Part shown: piece after piece, positions 1 through 8,254 of the stretch | Numbering within the stretch: the stretch's first letter is position 1 | Layout: every line of letters starts with the position of its first letter | Assembly: GCF_900168045.1 (NCBI RefSeq) | Contig: NZ_FUYY01000003.1 | Span: 62,001-126,000, forward strand | DNA length: 64,000 nucleotides | Direction of reading: 5' to 3' | Source of the DNA: Salegentibacter holothuriorum | GTDB taxonomy: Bacteria > Bacteroidota > Bacteroidia > Flavobacteriales > Flavobacteriaceae | The notes under the pieces: model-generated | What the model was told of the DNA's origin: nothing | Databases searched by the model: none | The model's input: the letters and a program-made list of their open reading frames with translations, nothing else | Translations under genes and position numbers: made by a program

Positions 1-1293
1 ATCGTAATGAATCCACCATTTGTTTCTTGGGAACTTTTAAAAAATAAAATTAATAAAGAAGCGATACGAGATACATTGAAAGAGGTCTTTAATGGAGGTA
101 GACCAAATCAAGCTAGTGCTTTTTTCTACAAAGCCTCTGAATCTCTCAGTGAAGGTGGGGTGTTAGGATGTGTTTTGCCATCTTCGATTTTTTCTTATAA
201 TTCCTATAATAAGCTAAGAAATGTTATCGAAGAAAAATTATCTATTAATATTATAGCAAAGTTAGGAAACTTTGTTTTCGAAGATGCACTTACCGATGTA
301 AGCTTTTTTATAGGTAAAAAGCCAAAATCTCCCAATTCAGTAAAAGTAGTTTGGACCAAAAATGAAAAGGGTAATGTTCAGGAAGCTTTAAGAAATTTAA
401 GAAAGATTAATTCTACCTCCCAACAAGCGGTGCAGCAGAAAAATTTTAGTATTTATACCCCGAGCTATTTTCCGGTTGTTAAAAATAGTTGGAGAATTAT
501 TTCATTAGAAGAAAATGATTTTATAAGAGATATTGAACGCTTTGCTATTGCAGGTAATTTAACAACTATTGGTGAAATTTTTAATATAAAACAAGGTGCA
601 TTATTAGGTGTTAAGAACATATTTAAAATTTCAATTGATGAATATGAAGCACTTAAAAAAGATGAGAAAAAGCATTTTAGACCTGTTATTACAAATAGTT
701 CTATTAAAACTGGAAAACTAATAATTTTCGAATATGTTTGGTATCCTTATGATAAAAATGGATTGACAATTAATAGCGAGGAGGAATTAGCTTCTATTAG
801 TTTTGCCGAAAATGTACTGAAAAAAAATAGAGCACTTTTAGAAAAGAGAAATGGTATTAGCAAATGGTGGTCGTTAACTAGGCCTAGAACTTGGCAATAC
901 GTTCAAAAGAAAAGATTATACTCGACGAGATTTGGTAATTCAAATTCTTTCGCTTTTGATATAAATGGAGATTGTATTATAGAAGAAGGAAATGCTTTTC
1001 TTCCTAAAAAAGAATTATCTAATAACGATTATTATTTTTATTTATCTTGTTTTACTAGTAAAACGTTTGATCTATTATTGTCAATTTATTCAAAGCCAAT
1101 TATGTCAGGATTTGATTTAGGAAGGATTCAAATCAAGGATATTCCTGTACCAAATATAAAACTAAAAAATACAAAAGAATCTGAAGCATATCTAAAATTA
1201 GTAGAACTTGGTAAAGAACTTACAGAAGGTAATACGTTCGTTAAGGAAGTTATTGATGATGTTCTAGTTAATTATTTCTATCCAAGAAAATAA
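1..1293 (+). CDS. N6-adenine DNA methyltransferase, C-terminal part (5' truncated by window edge)
   Basis: The reading frame is open to the first base of the window, so the gene begins upstream; the ATG at 7 is internal. The first residues read IVMNPPF, which is catalytic motif IV (NPPY/F) of amino-methyltransferases that methylate adenine N6. The next 100 residues (a GG-x-LGCVLP strand, then an NIIAKLG..VF..ALTDVSFFI stretch) fit the rest of the Rossmann-type catalytic domain. From about residue 180 to the end lies a region resembling a target-recognition domain, as in Eco57I/type IIG or HsdM-like enzymes. The SAM-binding motif I must lie in the missing part, so I cannot tell whether this is a stand-alone methylase, a type IIG fusion or a type I or BREX-like modification subunit. 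The next gene starts 2 nt after the stop codon. Confidence 0.85.
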   Translation: MVMNPPFVSWELLKNKINKEAIRDTLKEVFNGGRPNQASAFFYKASESLSEGGVLGCVLPSSIFSYNSYNKLRNVIEEKLSINIIAKLGNFVFEDALTDVSFFIGKKPKSPNSVKVVWTKNEKGNVQEALRNLRKINSTSQQAVQQKNFSIYTPSYFPVVKNSWRIISLEENDFIRDIERFAIAGNLTTIGEIFNIKQGALLGVKNIFKISIDEYEALKKDEKKHFRPVITNSSIKTGKLIIFEYVWYPYDKNGLTINSEEELASISFAENVLKKNRALLEKRNGISKWWSLTRPRTWQYVQKKRLYSTRFGNSNSFAFDINGDCIIEEGNAFLPKKELSNNDYYFYLSCFTSKTFDLLLSIYSKPIMSGFDLGRIQIKDIPVPNIKLKNTKESEAYLKLVELGKELTEGNTFVKEVIDDVLVNYFYPRK

Positions 1294-1295
1294 TT

Positions 1296-1931
1296 ATGCT
1301 AAGACCTGAAGATTTAATTCATTCGATAAATAAAAAATGTAAAAACTTGTTTTACAACAAGTTTTATTTAATTCCATCAACAGGACACTATAATATTTCA
1401 GTTTATAGAATTCAGGGTACCGCAAATGCCTTAAATAGATTTGAAATACCTTTCGAACCAGTAAAGGTGTTAAATTGGTTCGACAACTTTTGGGTATTTC
1501 TAGAAGTTAAATTTATCTATCAAGAACTAATTGTTGAAAGAAAAAAAGTAAAACAAATACACATATATATATCACTTTCGATTTTCGAAGGTGAAGAAAC
1601 AGATGATATCAAAAATCAATTATTTAGAGCTGAATGGGATGATTATCAAAATCCGAATGAAAAACATTCACAACCTCATTGGCATATTACTTCACATCAA
1701 GCATTAGAAAAAACATTTACTGAATATTCAAACAGCTTTGATAATGGTGACTTCCTTGCATTATTAGAAGAAGAAAAAGAAAAACTTTTTGATGTCAAAA
1801 ACATTCATTTTGCCATGAATGGTAATTGGCAAAATGATGAATCACACATTCATAAATTAGATGATATTGATAAAATCACAAAATGGTTACAAGGGGTTTT
1901 AAAACATATTAGAGTTGAATTAGAACAATAA
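1296..1931 (+). CDS. Hypothetical protein coupled to the DNA methyltransferase
   Basis: A 211-residue protein that I do not recognise. It starts 2 nt after the methyltransferase stop, so the two are very likely co-transcribed and possibly translationally coupled. It has no signal peptide and no membrane segment. It is rich in aromatic and charged residues, with beta-rich character in the first half (a WFDNFWVFLEVKFIY block near residues 60-75) and a QPHWHITSHQ histidine cluster near residues 127-136, followed by an acidic helical C-terminus. The position suggests a restriction, specificity or accessory role in the modification system, but this is inference from neighbourhood only. The AT-rich composition of this pair resembles an accessory island rather than the housekeeping genes that follow. 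Confidence 0.7.
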   Translation: MLRPEDLIHSINKKCKNLFYNKFYLIPSTGHYNISVYRIQGTANALNRFEIPFEPVKVLNWFDNFWVFLEVKFIYQELIVERKKVKQIHIYISLSIFEGEETDDIKNQLFRAEWDDYQNPNEKHSQPHWHITSHQALEKTFTEYSNSFDNGDFLALLEEEKEKLFDVKNIHFAMNGNWQNDESHIHKLDDIDKITKWLQGVLKHIRVELEQ

Positions 1932-2139
1932 AACAGCGCACAACATCCAAATAACAGGCAAAGCAGATTAAGTGTAATTTTAGAATCCTAAGAAAGAAAA
2001 GAGTTAACCGACAAAACCGCGTCCCTAATCCCGATACTTGTTCATAACCAGAACCATTGAATGCCAGATCAAAATATCAAAGCCTATAGAGGCTCCTGCT
2101 GTTCTAATTTAGTAAATAAAATATAGAGAAGTTTAAAAC
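1932..2139. other. Intergenic spacer, convergent genes
   Basis: About 200 bases between the convergent hypothetical gene and the DUF192 gene. I see no ORF of substance, no RNA gene and no strong terminator, only a weak AGCCTATAGAGGCT palindrome near 2081. It probably marks the border between the methyltransferase island and conserved chromosome. Confidence 0.4.
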
Positions 2140-2634
2140 CTAATCTATCCGTTCAAAATCTATTTTATCACCAACTTCAATATTCCAGTCGTCTGCAAGC
2201 CCTGCATTTATTTCAAGTATAAATTGAGCCGGTTCTCCAGAGGGTAATGAAGTTTCATCCTGGGGCTGAGCATTCTTTTGGAAACTCACCGCAGTACTAT
2301 CTGAAGCGAAATAAATAATATCTAAGGCTATATACGTGTTTTTCATATAAAAAGCCCTGGGCGCTTCATTATTATAAATAAAAAGCATTCCCTGCTCGTC
2401 TTCCATACTCTCGCGGTACATTAAACCAGTCTCGCGCTCATAGGAGTTATCGGCAATTTCAATGTCAATTTGTTTTATAGTATCGCCGTTAGGCTTAAGC
2501 AAAGTGGCTTCCCCTTCTTTGGTGAAGGTGATTTCTTCGGTTTCTATAGTTGTTTCCGTAGTATTGTCGTCTTTACAGGAAAACAATAGGGAAGCCGTTA
2601 AAACAGCCGCGAAAATTATGGATTTACGTATCAT
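2140..2634 (-). CDS. DUF192 family lipoprotein
   Basis: A 164-residue protein with a lipoprotein signal peptide (hydrophobic stretch ending LLFSC, lipidated Cys at about residue 20). A DUF192 domain follows an acidic linker: IEIADNSYERETGLMYRESMEDEQGMLFIY, the AFYMKNTYIALDIIYF strand and an ILEINAG..D..I..GD ending are typical. The biochemical function of the family is not established. It overlaps the upstream lgt gene by 4 nt and so lies last in the folE-cysS-yidD-lgt run. That is a sensible place for a lipoprotein, since Lgt lipidates such proteins, though a functional link is not implied. Confidence 0.88.
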   Translation of the reverse strand: MIRKSIIFAAVLTASLLFSCKDDNTTETTIETEEITFTKEGEATLLKPNGDTIKQIDIEIADNSYERETGLMYRESMEDEQGMLFIYNNEAPRAFYMKNTYIALDIIYFASDSTAVSFQKNAQPQDETSLPSGEPAQFILEINAGLADDWNIEVGDKIDFERID

Positions 2635-3452
2635 ACAGTTCTTGGTTTGTTGGGGCGATACATAAAGTATAAACCAGCAATTATAAACGGAATACTAAGC
2701 CATTGCCCGGTATTTAATAACCAGGTGGTACGTTCTTCTACTTGCGCTTCTTTTACAAATTCAATAAAGAACCTTATGGTCCAGAGCAAAACCAGGAAAA
2801 GGCCAAATAAATAACCTACTTTATGGCGTTTTTCGGTTTTCCAGTATAAAAACCATAATAAAATAAAGAGAAGTAAATAACAAAATGATTCATATAACTG
2901 GGCTGGATGCCTCGGAAATGTTTCCCCTAAATTTTCGAAAATCACTCCGTAATCTGAGTTGGTAGGTTTTCCTATTATTTCAGAATTCATAAAATTCCCT
3001 ATTCTTACGAAAATGGCACCACTAGCTACAGGAATTACAATGCGGTCTAAAACCCAAAGTACGGGTTTGTCCAGGACTCTTTTTCGGTACAGGTACATTG
3101 CGATGATAATCCCAATCGCAGCACCGTGACTGGCCAAACCTCTGAAACCGGTGAATTCAAATTCTGGCTCAAAGCGAACCGGTAAGAATATTTCTAATAA
3201 ATGATTTTGAAAGTAGTCCCAATCATAAAAAATCACGTGTCCTAACCTTGCACCTATAAGTGTTGCTAAAACCGTATAAATAAAAAGGGAATCCAATTTC
3301 TCTATCGAGACCTTTTCCCTCACAAAAATGCTTTTCATTATATACCAGCCCAGGCCAAAGGCTATTAAAAACATTAGACTGTAATAATGAAGGGTGAAAA
3401 ATCCTAAATCTAAACCTTCTGAAGGACTCCAGGTGATCGCGTTAAAAAGCAT
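2631..3452 (-). CDS. lgt: Prolipoprotein diacylglyceryl transferase
   Basis: Lgt transfers a diacylglyceryl group from phosphatidylglycerol to the lipobox Cys of prolipoproteins in the inner membrane, the first step of lipoprotein maturation. The protein has about seven membrane segments, the FRGLASHGAAIG motif (family SHGG region), RIGNFMNSEIIG with the conserved Arg-Asn, and RHPAQLYES. I chose the ATG at 3452 (MLFNAITWSP), which matches the usual flavobacterial N-terminus and gives 273 residues. A TTG at 3491 would add 13 atypical residues. Overlaps the DUF192 lipoprotein gene by 4 nt; yidD lies 48 nt upstream. Confidence 0.96.
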   Translation of the reverse strand: MLFNAITWSPSEGLDLGFFTLHYYSLMFLIAFGLGWYIMKSIFVREKVSIEKLDSLFIYTVLATLIGARLGHVIFYDWDYFQNHLLEIFLPVRFEPEFEFTGFRGLASHGAAIGIIIAMYLYRKRVLDKPVLWVLDRIVIPVASGAIFVRIGNFMNSEIIGKPTNSDYGVIFENLGETFPRHPAQLYESFCYLLLFILLWFLYWKTEKRHKVGYLFGLFLVLLWTIRFFIEFVKEAQVEERTTWLLNTGQWLSIPFIIAGLYFMYRPNKPRTV

Positions 3453-3500
3453 ATAATAATTAATTAGAAGGGTAAAGATACATATTTGCAAGTAGCTGCC

Positions 3501-3746
3501 CTATATTTTGGTTTTTGTTTTTTCAGGAACCGGGTCGTAACCTTTGCCGCCCCAGGGGTTACAGCTAAAAATACGTTTTAAACTAAGCCAACCGCCTTTA
3601 AAAACACCAAAACGCTTTAAAGCTATCAAACTGTATTGTGAGCAGGTTGGGGTATAACGGCAGGTGGCAGGTGTAAGTGGGGAAATAAAATTCTGGTAAA
3701 ATCTCACTAACAGGATAAAAGGATATGCCAACCATTTTTTAAGCAT
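3501..3746 (-). CDS. yidD: Membrane protein insertion efficiency factor YidD
   Basis: A small 81-residue protein matching the YidD family along its whole length: an N-terminal amphipathic segment ([18 protein letters not shown]), the signature [11 protein letters not shown] with two conserved Cys, and [15 protein letters not shown] near the C-terminus with the third Cys. YidD assists YidC/Sec in inserting inner-membrane proteins. It lies between cysS and lgt on the same strand, away from the rpmH-rnpA locus where it is found in many bacteria. Confidence 0.96.
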   Translation of the reverse strand: MLKKWLAYPFILLVRFYQNFISPLTPATCRYTPTCSQYSLIALKRFGVFKGGWLSLKRIFSCNPWGGKGYDPVPEKTKTKI

Positions 3747-3848
3747 TGTTTTCCCTGTTTTTATAATTTTATAGTTTTGGCATAAAACTGGGGACTCAGT
3801 ATAGCCTTTTAATTACCCCTCTAATTCTTGCCATTTTTGCGTCCAGTA

Positions 3849-5339
3849 TCATGCCGGTGTTATGCTGAAAGTAGTGCCTTCTTTACCGTCTTTAAGCTGA
3901 ATACCCATTTCCTGCAATTGATCTCTAATTTGATCACTTAAAGCAAAATCTTTATTGTTTCTTGCTTCGGCTCGGAGTTTTATCAGCAATTCAATAGTTG
4001 AAGAAAGCTTATCTGAAGTATCATTATTTTCAGAAACTTTGTCTAAAAGGCCTAAAACGTCAAACATAAAAGCCGACATTGTTTTTTGCAATTCGTCTTT
4101 ATCTTCAGTAGTAATTGTGGCTGCTTCTTCCTTGATATTGTTGATCATTTTAACCGCATCAAAAAGCTTAGCGATTAAAATCGGGCTGTTAAAATCATCG
4201 TTCATCGCATCGTAGCAAGACTGTTTCCAGCTTTTAATATCTACGCTGGATTTATCTGAAACGGGAAGCTCATCTATCGCGTGGTAGGCATCCATTAATC
4301 GGTTAAATCCTTTTTCGCTTGCTTTTAATGCTTCGTCTGAAAAATCCAGAATGCTTCGATAATTCGCCTGAAGCATGAAAAATCGGGTCACATTGGGTGA
4401 AAATGCTTTGTCTAAAATATCATTGTTTCCAGAAAAAATTTCTTCCGGAAGAATATTATTTCCGGTGCTTTTTGCCATTTTCTTGCCGTTTAAGGTAAGC
4501 ATATTGGCGTGCAGCCAGTAATGCACCGGGTTTTTACCGGTAGCTGCTTCTCCCTGGGCAATTTCACATTCATGGTGTGGAAATTTAAGATCCATTCCGC
4601 CACCGTGAATATCAAATTCTTCACCCAAATATTTTGTACTCATTACCGTACACTCTAAATGCCAACCTGGAAAACCATCACTCCACGGCGAAGGCCAGCG
4701 CATAATATGCTGTGGTTCGGCTTTTTTCCAAAGTGCAAAATCCTGCGGATTTTTCTTATCACTTTGTGCGGCAAGTTCACGGGTATTAGCGATCATATTT
4801 TCTATATCCCTCCCGCTTAGCTTGCCATAATGGTTGGTTTCATTGAATTTCTTTACATCAAAATAAACCGATCCATTTACCTCGTAGGCAAAACCCTTTT
4901 CAATGATGGTTTTAATGATCTCAATTTGCTCTACAATATGGCCGGTAGCCGTAGGCTCTATGCTTGGCGGTAAATTGTTGAATTTCTGTAAGATATTATG
5001 AAAATCTATAGTGTAGCGTTGCACCACTTCCATAGGTTCTATTTGTTCTAAACGTGCTTTTTTGGCTATTCTATCTTCCCCGCTATCGGCATCATTTTCA
5101 AGGTGGCCGGCATCGGTAATATTTCTTACATATCTTACTTTATATCCCAAATGCTTTAAGTAACGAAACACAAGATCAAAAGAGATAAAAGTTCGGCAAT
5201 TACCTAAATGAACATTACTATATACGGTTGGGCCGCAAACATACATTCCAACATTTCCTTCGTTTAGCGGTTTAAAAATCTCTTTTTCCCCGCTCATAGA
5301 ATTGTACATTTTTAAGCTTTGTTCCTGGTAAAGCGCCAT
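3849..5339 (-). CDS. cysS: Cysteine--tRNA ligase
   Basis: Class I aminoacyl-tRNA synthetase that charges tRNA-Cys. At 496 residues it has normal length. The N-terminal Rossmann domain carries [12 protein letters not shown] (HIGH-type motif at residues 44-47) and [12 protein letters not shown]. Zinc ligands are visible at the Cys of VCGPTVY, in WHLECTVMS, and at the His/Glu of FPHHECE. The KMSKS loop reads KMAKSTGNN near residue 285. A helical anticodon-binding domain and a C-terminal [22 protein letters not shown] segment follow. Same strand as folE, 38 nt downstream of it, so probably co-transcribed. Confidence 0.98.
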   Translation of the reverse strand: MALYQEQSLKMYNSMSGEKEIFKPLNEGNVGMYVCGPTVYSNVHLGNCRTFISFDLVFRYLKHLGYKVRYVRNITDAGHLENDADSGEDRIAKKARLEQIEPMEVVQRYTIDFHNILQKFNNLPPSIEPTATGHIVEQIEIIKTIIEKGFAYEVNGSVYFDVKKFNETNHYGKLSGRDIENMIANTRELAAQSDKKNPQDFALWKKAEPQHIMRWPSPWSDGFPGWHLECTVMSTKYLGEEFDIHGGGMDLKFPHHECEIAQGEAATGKNPVHYWLHANMLTLNGKKMAKSTGNNILPEEIFSGNNDILDKAFSPNVTRFFMLQANYRSILDFSDEALKASEKGFNRLMDAYHAIDELPVSDKSSVDIKSWKQSCYDAMNDDFNSPILIAKLFDAVKMINNIKEEAATITTEDKDELQKTMSAFMFDVLGLLDKVSENNDTSDKLSSTIELLIKLRAEARNNKDFALSDQIRDQLQEMGIQLKDGKEGTTFSITPA

Positions 5340-5377
5340 AGATAGTTAGTTGTTGATTGTTAAGAAATAGAAATTAT

Positions 5378-6055
5378 TTAAAAAGTAGTGTCTAGTTTTA
5401 TATAGTCAAGAAATTCTCTTTTTACAGATTGCTCCTTGAAAGCCCCGCCAAATTCACTGGTTACGGTGCTACTGTCTATATCTCTAATTCCGCGGCTGTT
5501 CACACAAAGGTGCTTGGCATCTACCACGCAAGCAACATCTGGAGTGCCCAGGGCTTTTTGTAATTCCTGAACAATTTGCATCGTCATTCGCTCCTGTACC
5601 TGTGGTCTTTTTGCGAAATAATCTACAATACGGTTCATTTTAGAAAGACCAATTACACGACCTTTAGAAATGTAGGCCACGTGTGCTTTTCCAACTATTG
5701 GAAGTAAATGATGCTCGCAGGTAGAATATACAGTGATATTCTTTTCTACCAACATTTCACCATATTTATATTTATTTTCAAAGGTTGATGCAATGGGCTT
5801 TTTATCCGGATTTAATCCTGCAAAAATTTCATTCACAAACATTTTTGCAACACGTTGTGGAGTTCCTTTTAGGCTATCATCAGTGAGGTCAAGTCCTAAA
5901 GTCTCCATGATTTTTTTTACATCTTTATTGATGAGCGCTACTTTTTCAATATCACTCAGTTCAAAAGCATCTTCACGAATAGGATTTTCTGCACTGCTTC
6001 CCGCATGGGCATCTCCCTGCTCATCAATTTCATTCAAAATTTTGTCTATTTTCAT
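5378..6055 (-). CDS. folE: GTP cyclohydrolase I
   Basis: Converts GTP to 7,8-dihydroneopterin triphosphate, the first step of folate/pterin synthesis. Visible family motifs are TPQRVAKMFVNEIFAGL, the zinc-binding STCEHHLLPIVGKAHVAYI, IGLSKMNRIVDYFAKRPQVQER and AKHLCVNSRG with the third zinc Cys. I place the start at the ATG at 6055 (MKIDKILNEID), giving 225 residues. The frame extends to a TTG at 6100, but a TATCTTTG box (minus strand, 6105-6098) that looks like a Bacteroidota -7 element overlaps that codon, which favours the shorter form. First gene of the minus-strand run with cysS. Confidence 0.96.
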   Translation of the reverse strand: MKIDKILNEIDEQGDAHAGSSAENPIREDAFELSDIEKVALINKDVKKIMETLGLDLTDDSLKGTPQRVAKMFVNEIFAGLNPDKKPIASTFENKYKYGEMLVEKNITVYSTCEHHLLPIVGKAHVAYISKGRVIGLSKMNRIVDYFAKRPQVQERMTMQIVQELQKALGTPDVACVVDAKHLCVNSRGIRDIDSSTVTSEFGGAFKEQSVKREFLDYIKLDTTF

Positions 6056-6186
6056 ACCGTTTTTACAATAATAGTCGTAAACAGATTGTTTGGCTTGCAA
6101 AGATACGTATTTAATAGGTTTTTATGTAATCTTAGGGGCCAGGGATTAAAGGGATATTTGTTATTTTGTAATTTCTAATAGCTCTT

Positions 6187-8010
6187 ATGAAACAAAAATC
6201 ACTTCTTCTTTTTTTGCTATTCCTTGTTTACGGAAGTGTGGAGGTGATTTTCGCCCAGGGAGAAGTATGCAGTCAAATTGAGCCTTTTTGTGCTGGAGAT
6301 GAGTTGGTTTTTGAAAATAGTAATACAGCTAATAGCGCTGTGACCGAAGCAGAAGCCGGACCTTATTATGGTGAGCTTCTTGCGCAACCTTATCCAAGTT
6401 GGTATTTTCTCCAAATAGGCCAGGCCGGTAATCTTGATTTTGTAATCTCTCAAACAGAAAATGCAGATGGAAGCGGAGTTGAGCTTGATGTGGATTATGT
6501 TGTTTGGGGACCTTTTTCTCAAGGTGATGATATTTGTGATTATAATATGCTTAGTGAGGAAAACTTAGTAAGCAGTTCTTATTCTAATAAAGCTGTTGAG
6601 ACCTTACAGTTAGAGGCTGCCGAAGTTGGGGAAATTTATGTGGTAATTATTACAAATTTTAGAGGAGATCCCGGTTATATTAAACTGGAACAAGAAAATA
6701 TTAATGAGACCGGAGCCGGGGCAACAGATTGTTTTACAAACGGCCTGGAGGATGAAGTTTTTGCCTGCCAGGGTGAAACCATAATTCTTGACGGCACTAT
6801 ACTGTTTGCCGAAAGCTATAAATGGTTTAAAAAAGTTGAAGGTGAATTTAAAGTCTTAGAAGGAGAAAATGAAGCATATTTGGAGGTAGATGAAGAAGGT
6901 GAGTATAAAGTAATTGTTACCGATAACTTAGCTAATATTACCGAAGATTTTGTAAGCGTAGAATTTAAGCCTGAACCTATAGCAAATACTCCAACAGATT
7001 TATATGTATGTGATCCCAATCAAACTACTATAGATCTTACGTTGGCTTCAAAAGAAATATTGGCTGGAAATACTTCCGAAGAAAATTATAGAGTGAGCTT
7101 TTATACATCTTTAGAGGAGTTTGGAGCCGAAAATCCTATTGGAAATCCCACAGCATTTCCGTTGGATACTAACACTGAATTTTTTGCTCAGGTAGAGGGA
7201 GTTGAGAGTAGTTGCCTTTCAGAACCTGTTTCATTTAATGCAGAGATAGAACTGCTTCCTGAAAACTACCTTCCAGAAGAAACTATAGTTTGCGTAGATC
7301 TTAATGGCGATATTGCCAGACAAACTAAAATAGGGGAAGATTTAGGGGGTAATTATACTTATCAATGGTTTGAAGAAGGTAACTTGATTAGTACTAACGC
7401 GGTGCTCGAGCTAACTGAAGTTCCCGAAGCAAAATCTATAGAGCTTATTGTTGCAAATTCTAAGTCGGGTTGCAAAGTAAGCTTTCAAACAGTTCTTACT
7501 GTCTATTCCAAGCCCGAAAGTGTACTGTTTGAAATTGAAGGAACCGATTTTACAGGAGGTTATGTGGTTACTGCGGAAGCCATACCCGGTCCCGGTGAGG
7601 GAACTACTTATGAATATCGTTTAGATGAAGGGCGCTGGCGAAAAAATCCGGTTTTTAGAAACCTAAATCCCGGTTATCATACTCTTAGTGCCCGTGAGAT
7701 AAATGGCTGCGGAATTACAACTTCTGAAAAGTTTTTCCTGGTAGGTTATCCAAGATTTTTTACCCCGAATGCCGATGGATATAATGATACCTGGAGTATT
7801 GCTGATACCGCTGAGATTAAAATCTTAAAACTTTATATTTTTGATCGTTATGGAAAACTATTAAAGGAATTGTCGCCGGGTGGCCAGGGCTGGGATGGTA
7901 CTTATAACGGCCGGTCCCTACCCGCAGATGATTATTGGTTTAGAGTAGAGTTTGAAATGTTGGATGGAACTCGTGATCATTTTGGGGCTAATTTTACATT
8001 AAAAAGATAA
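6187..8010 (+). CDS. Secreted protein with T9SS type B sorting domain
   Basis: A 607-residue secreted protein. It begins with a Sec signal peptide (MKQKSLLLFLLFLVYG..IFAQ). A central region with repeated Ig/PKD-like beta modules follows, including a CQGETIILDGT..SYKWFKK..GEYKVIVTD unit near residues 193-245 and related units later. The last 85 residues are a CHU_C/gliding-motility-associated C-terminal domain: PRFFTPNADGYNDTWSI, IFDRYGKLLKELS, GWDGTYNGRSLPADDYWF and a final FTLKR. Such domains direct export through the type IX secretion system and surface attachment or release. The N-terminal part (residues 25-180) looks like a beta-sandwich found in other flavobacterial adhesin-like proteins. 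The ligand or substrate is unknown. Confidence 0.9.
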   Translation: MKQKSLLLFLLFLVYGSVEVIFAQGEVCSQIEPFCAGDELVFENSNTANSAVTEAEAGPYYGELLAQPYPSWYFLQIGQAGNLDFVISQTENADGSGVELDVDYVVWGPFSQGDDICDYNMLSEENLVSSSYSNKAVETLQLEAAEVGEIYVVIITNFRGDPGYIKLEQENINETGAGATDCFTNGLEDEVFACQGETIILDGTILFAESYKWFKKVEGEFKVLEGENEAYLEVDEEGEYKVIVTDNLANITEDFVSVEFKPEPIANTPTDLYVCDPNQTTIDLTLASKEILAGNTSEENYRVSFYTSLEEFGAENPIGNPTAFPLDTNTEFFAQVEGVESSCLSEPVSFNAEIELLPENYLPEETIVCVDLNGDIARQTKIGEDLGGNYTYQWFEEGNLISTNAVLELTEVPEAKSIELIVANSKSGCKVSFQTVLTVYSKPESVLFEIEGTDFTGGYVVTAEAIPGPGEGTTYEYRLDEGRWRKNPVFRNLNPGYHTLSAREINGCGITTSEKFFLVGYPRFFTPNADGYNDTWSIADTAEIKILKLYIFDRYGKLLKELSPGGQGWDGTYNGRSLPADDYWFRVEFEMLDGTRDHFGANFTLKR

Positions 8011-8032
8011 TAAATTGATAGAAAATCAACAG

Positions 8033-8080
8033 AGCTCCTCACCTTTTTTTAAGGGGAGGTGGCCGCAGGCCGGAGGGGTT
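8033..8080. repeat. G/C-rich hairpin repeat (family G)
   Basis: A short stem-loop (ACCTTTTTTTAAGGGGAGGT) followed by GGCCGCAGGCC and GGAGGGGTT. Related G/C-rich stretches occur at 40391-40426 (inside hemW), and CCCCCTAACCCCC-type versions occur at 37810-37834 and 40251-40276. It is an intergenic dispersed element with no coding capacity. Confidence 0.6.
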
Positions 8081-8097
8081 ATTTTCTTAAAAAAGAT

Positions 8098-8230
8098 AAA
8101 AGGCTGTTTTTAAAGTTTTCTAAAATCGTCTTCCTGAACTTGTTTCAGGATCTAAATAGTTAGTAATTCAACTTGTTAGAAGCTGAAACAAGTTCAGCTT
8201 GACGTAATAAAACTTTAAAACAGCCTTTTT
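8098..8230. terminator. Long inverted repeat, probable bidirectional terminator, with a nested repeat
   Basis: Arms at 8098-8119 (AAAAGGCTGTTTTTAAAGTT..) and 8209-8230 (..AACTTTAAAACAGCCTTTTT) are complementary over about 21 bp with one bulged base and end in a T run. They lie between the convergent T9SS gene and gltD, where a two-way terminator is expected. The loop is about 90 nt long because it contains a complete family A repeat (8127-8204). Confidence 0.65.
8127..8204. repeat. Two-hairpin dispersed repeat, family A, copy 1
   Basis: Begins CGTC and ends GACG. The left arm holds a small hairpin TCCTGAACTTGTTTCAGGA, the right arm AGCTGAAACAAGTTCAGCT; the arms are also inverted copies of each other. 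Further copies lie at 33473, 41599, 45816, 54791, 62868 and a half copy at 62799. Confidence 0.85.
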
Positions 8231-8254
8231 CACACAATTTATTTAAAAATCAAA

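Noticed and set aside
1932-2030. Possible integron attC-like site after the hypothetical gene (GCGCACAACA...)
   Set aside because: I could not find matching core sites on both arms or an integron integrase, so the resemblance is too weak.
2462-2665. Plus-strand frame opposite the DUF192 gene
   Set aside because: Antisense shadow of the DUF192/lgt junction; no family match and no promoter.
6056-6186. Riboswitch in the leader between folE and the T9SS gene
   Set aside because: No structured conserved core was seen; only a -7-like box for folE.
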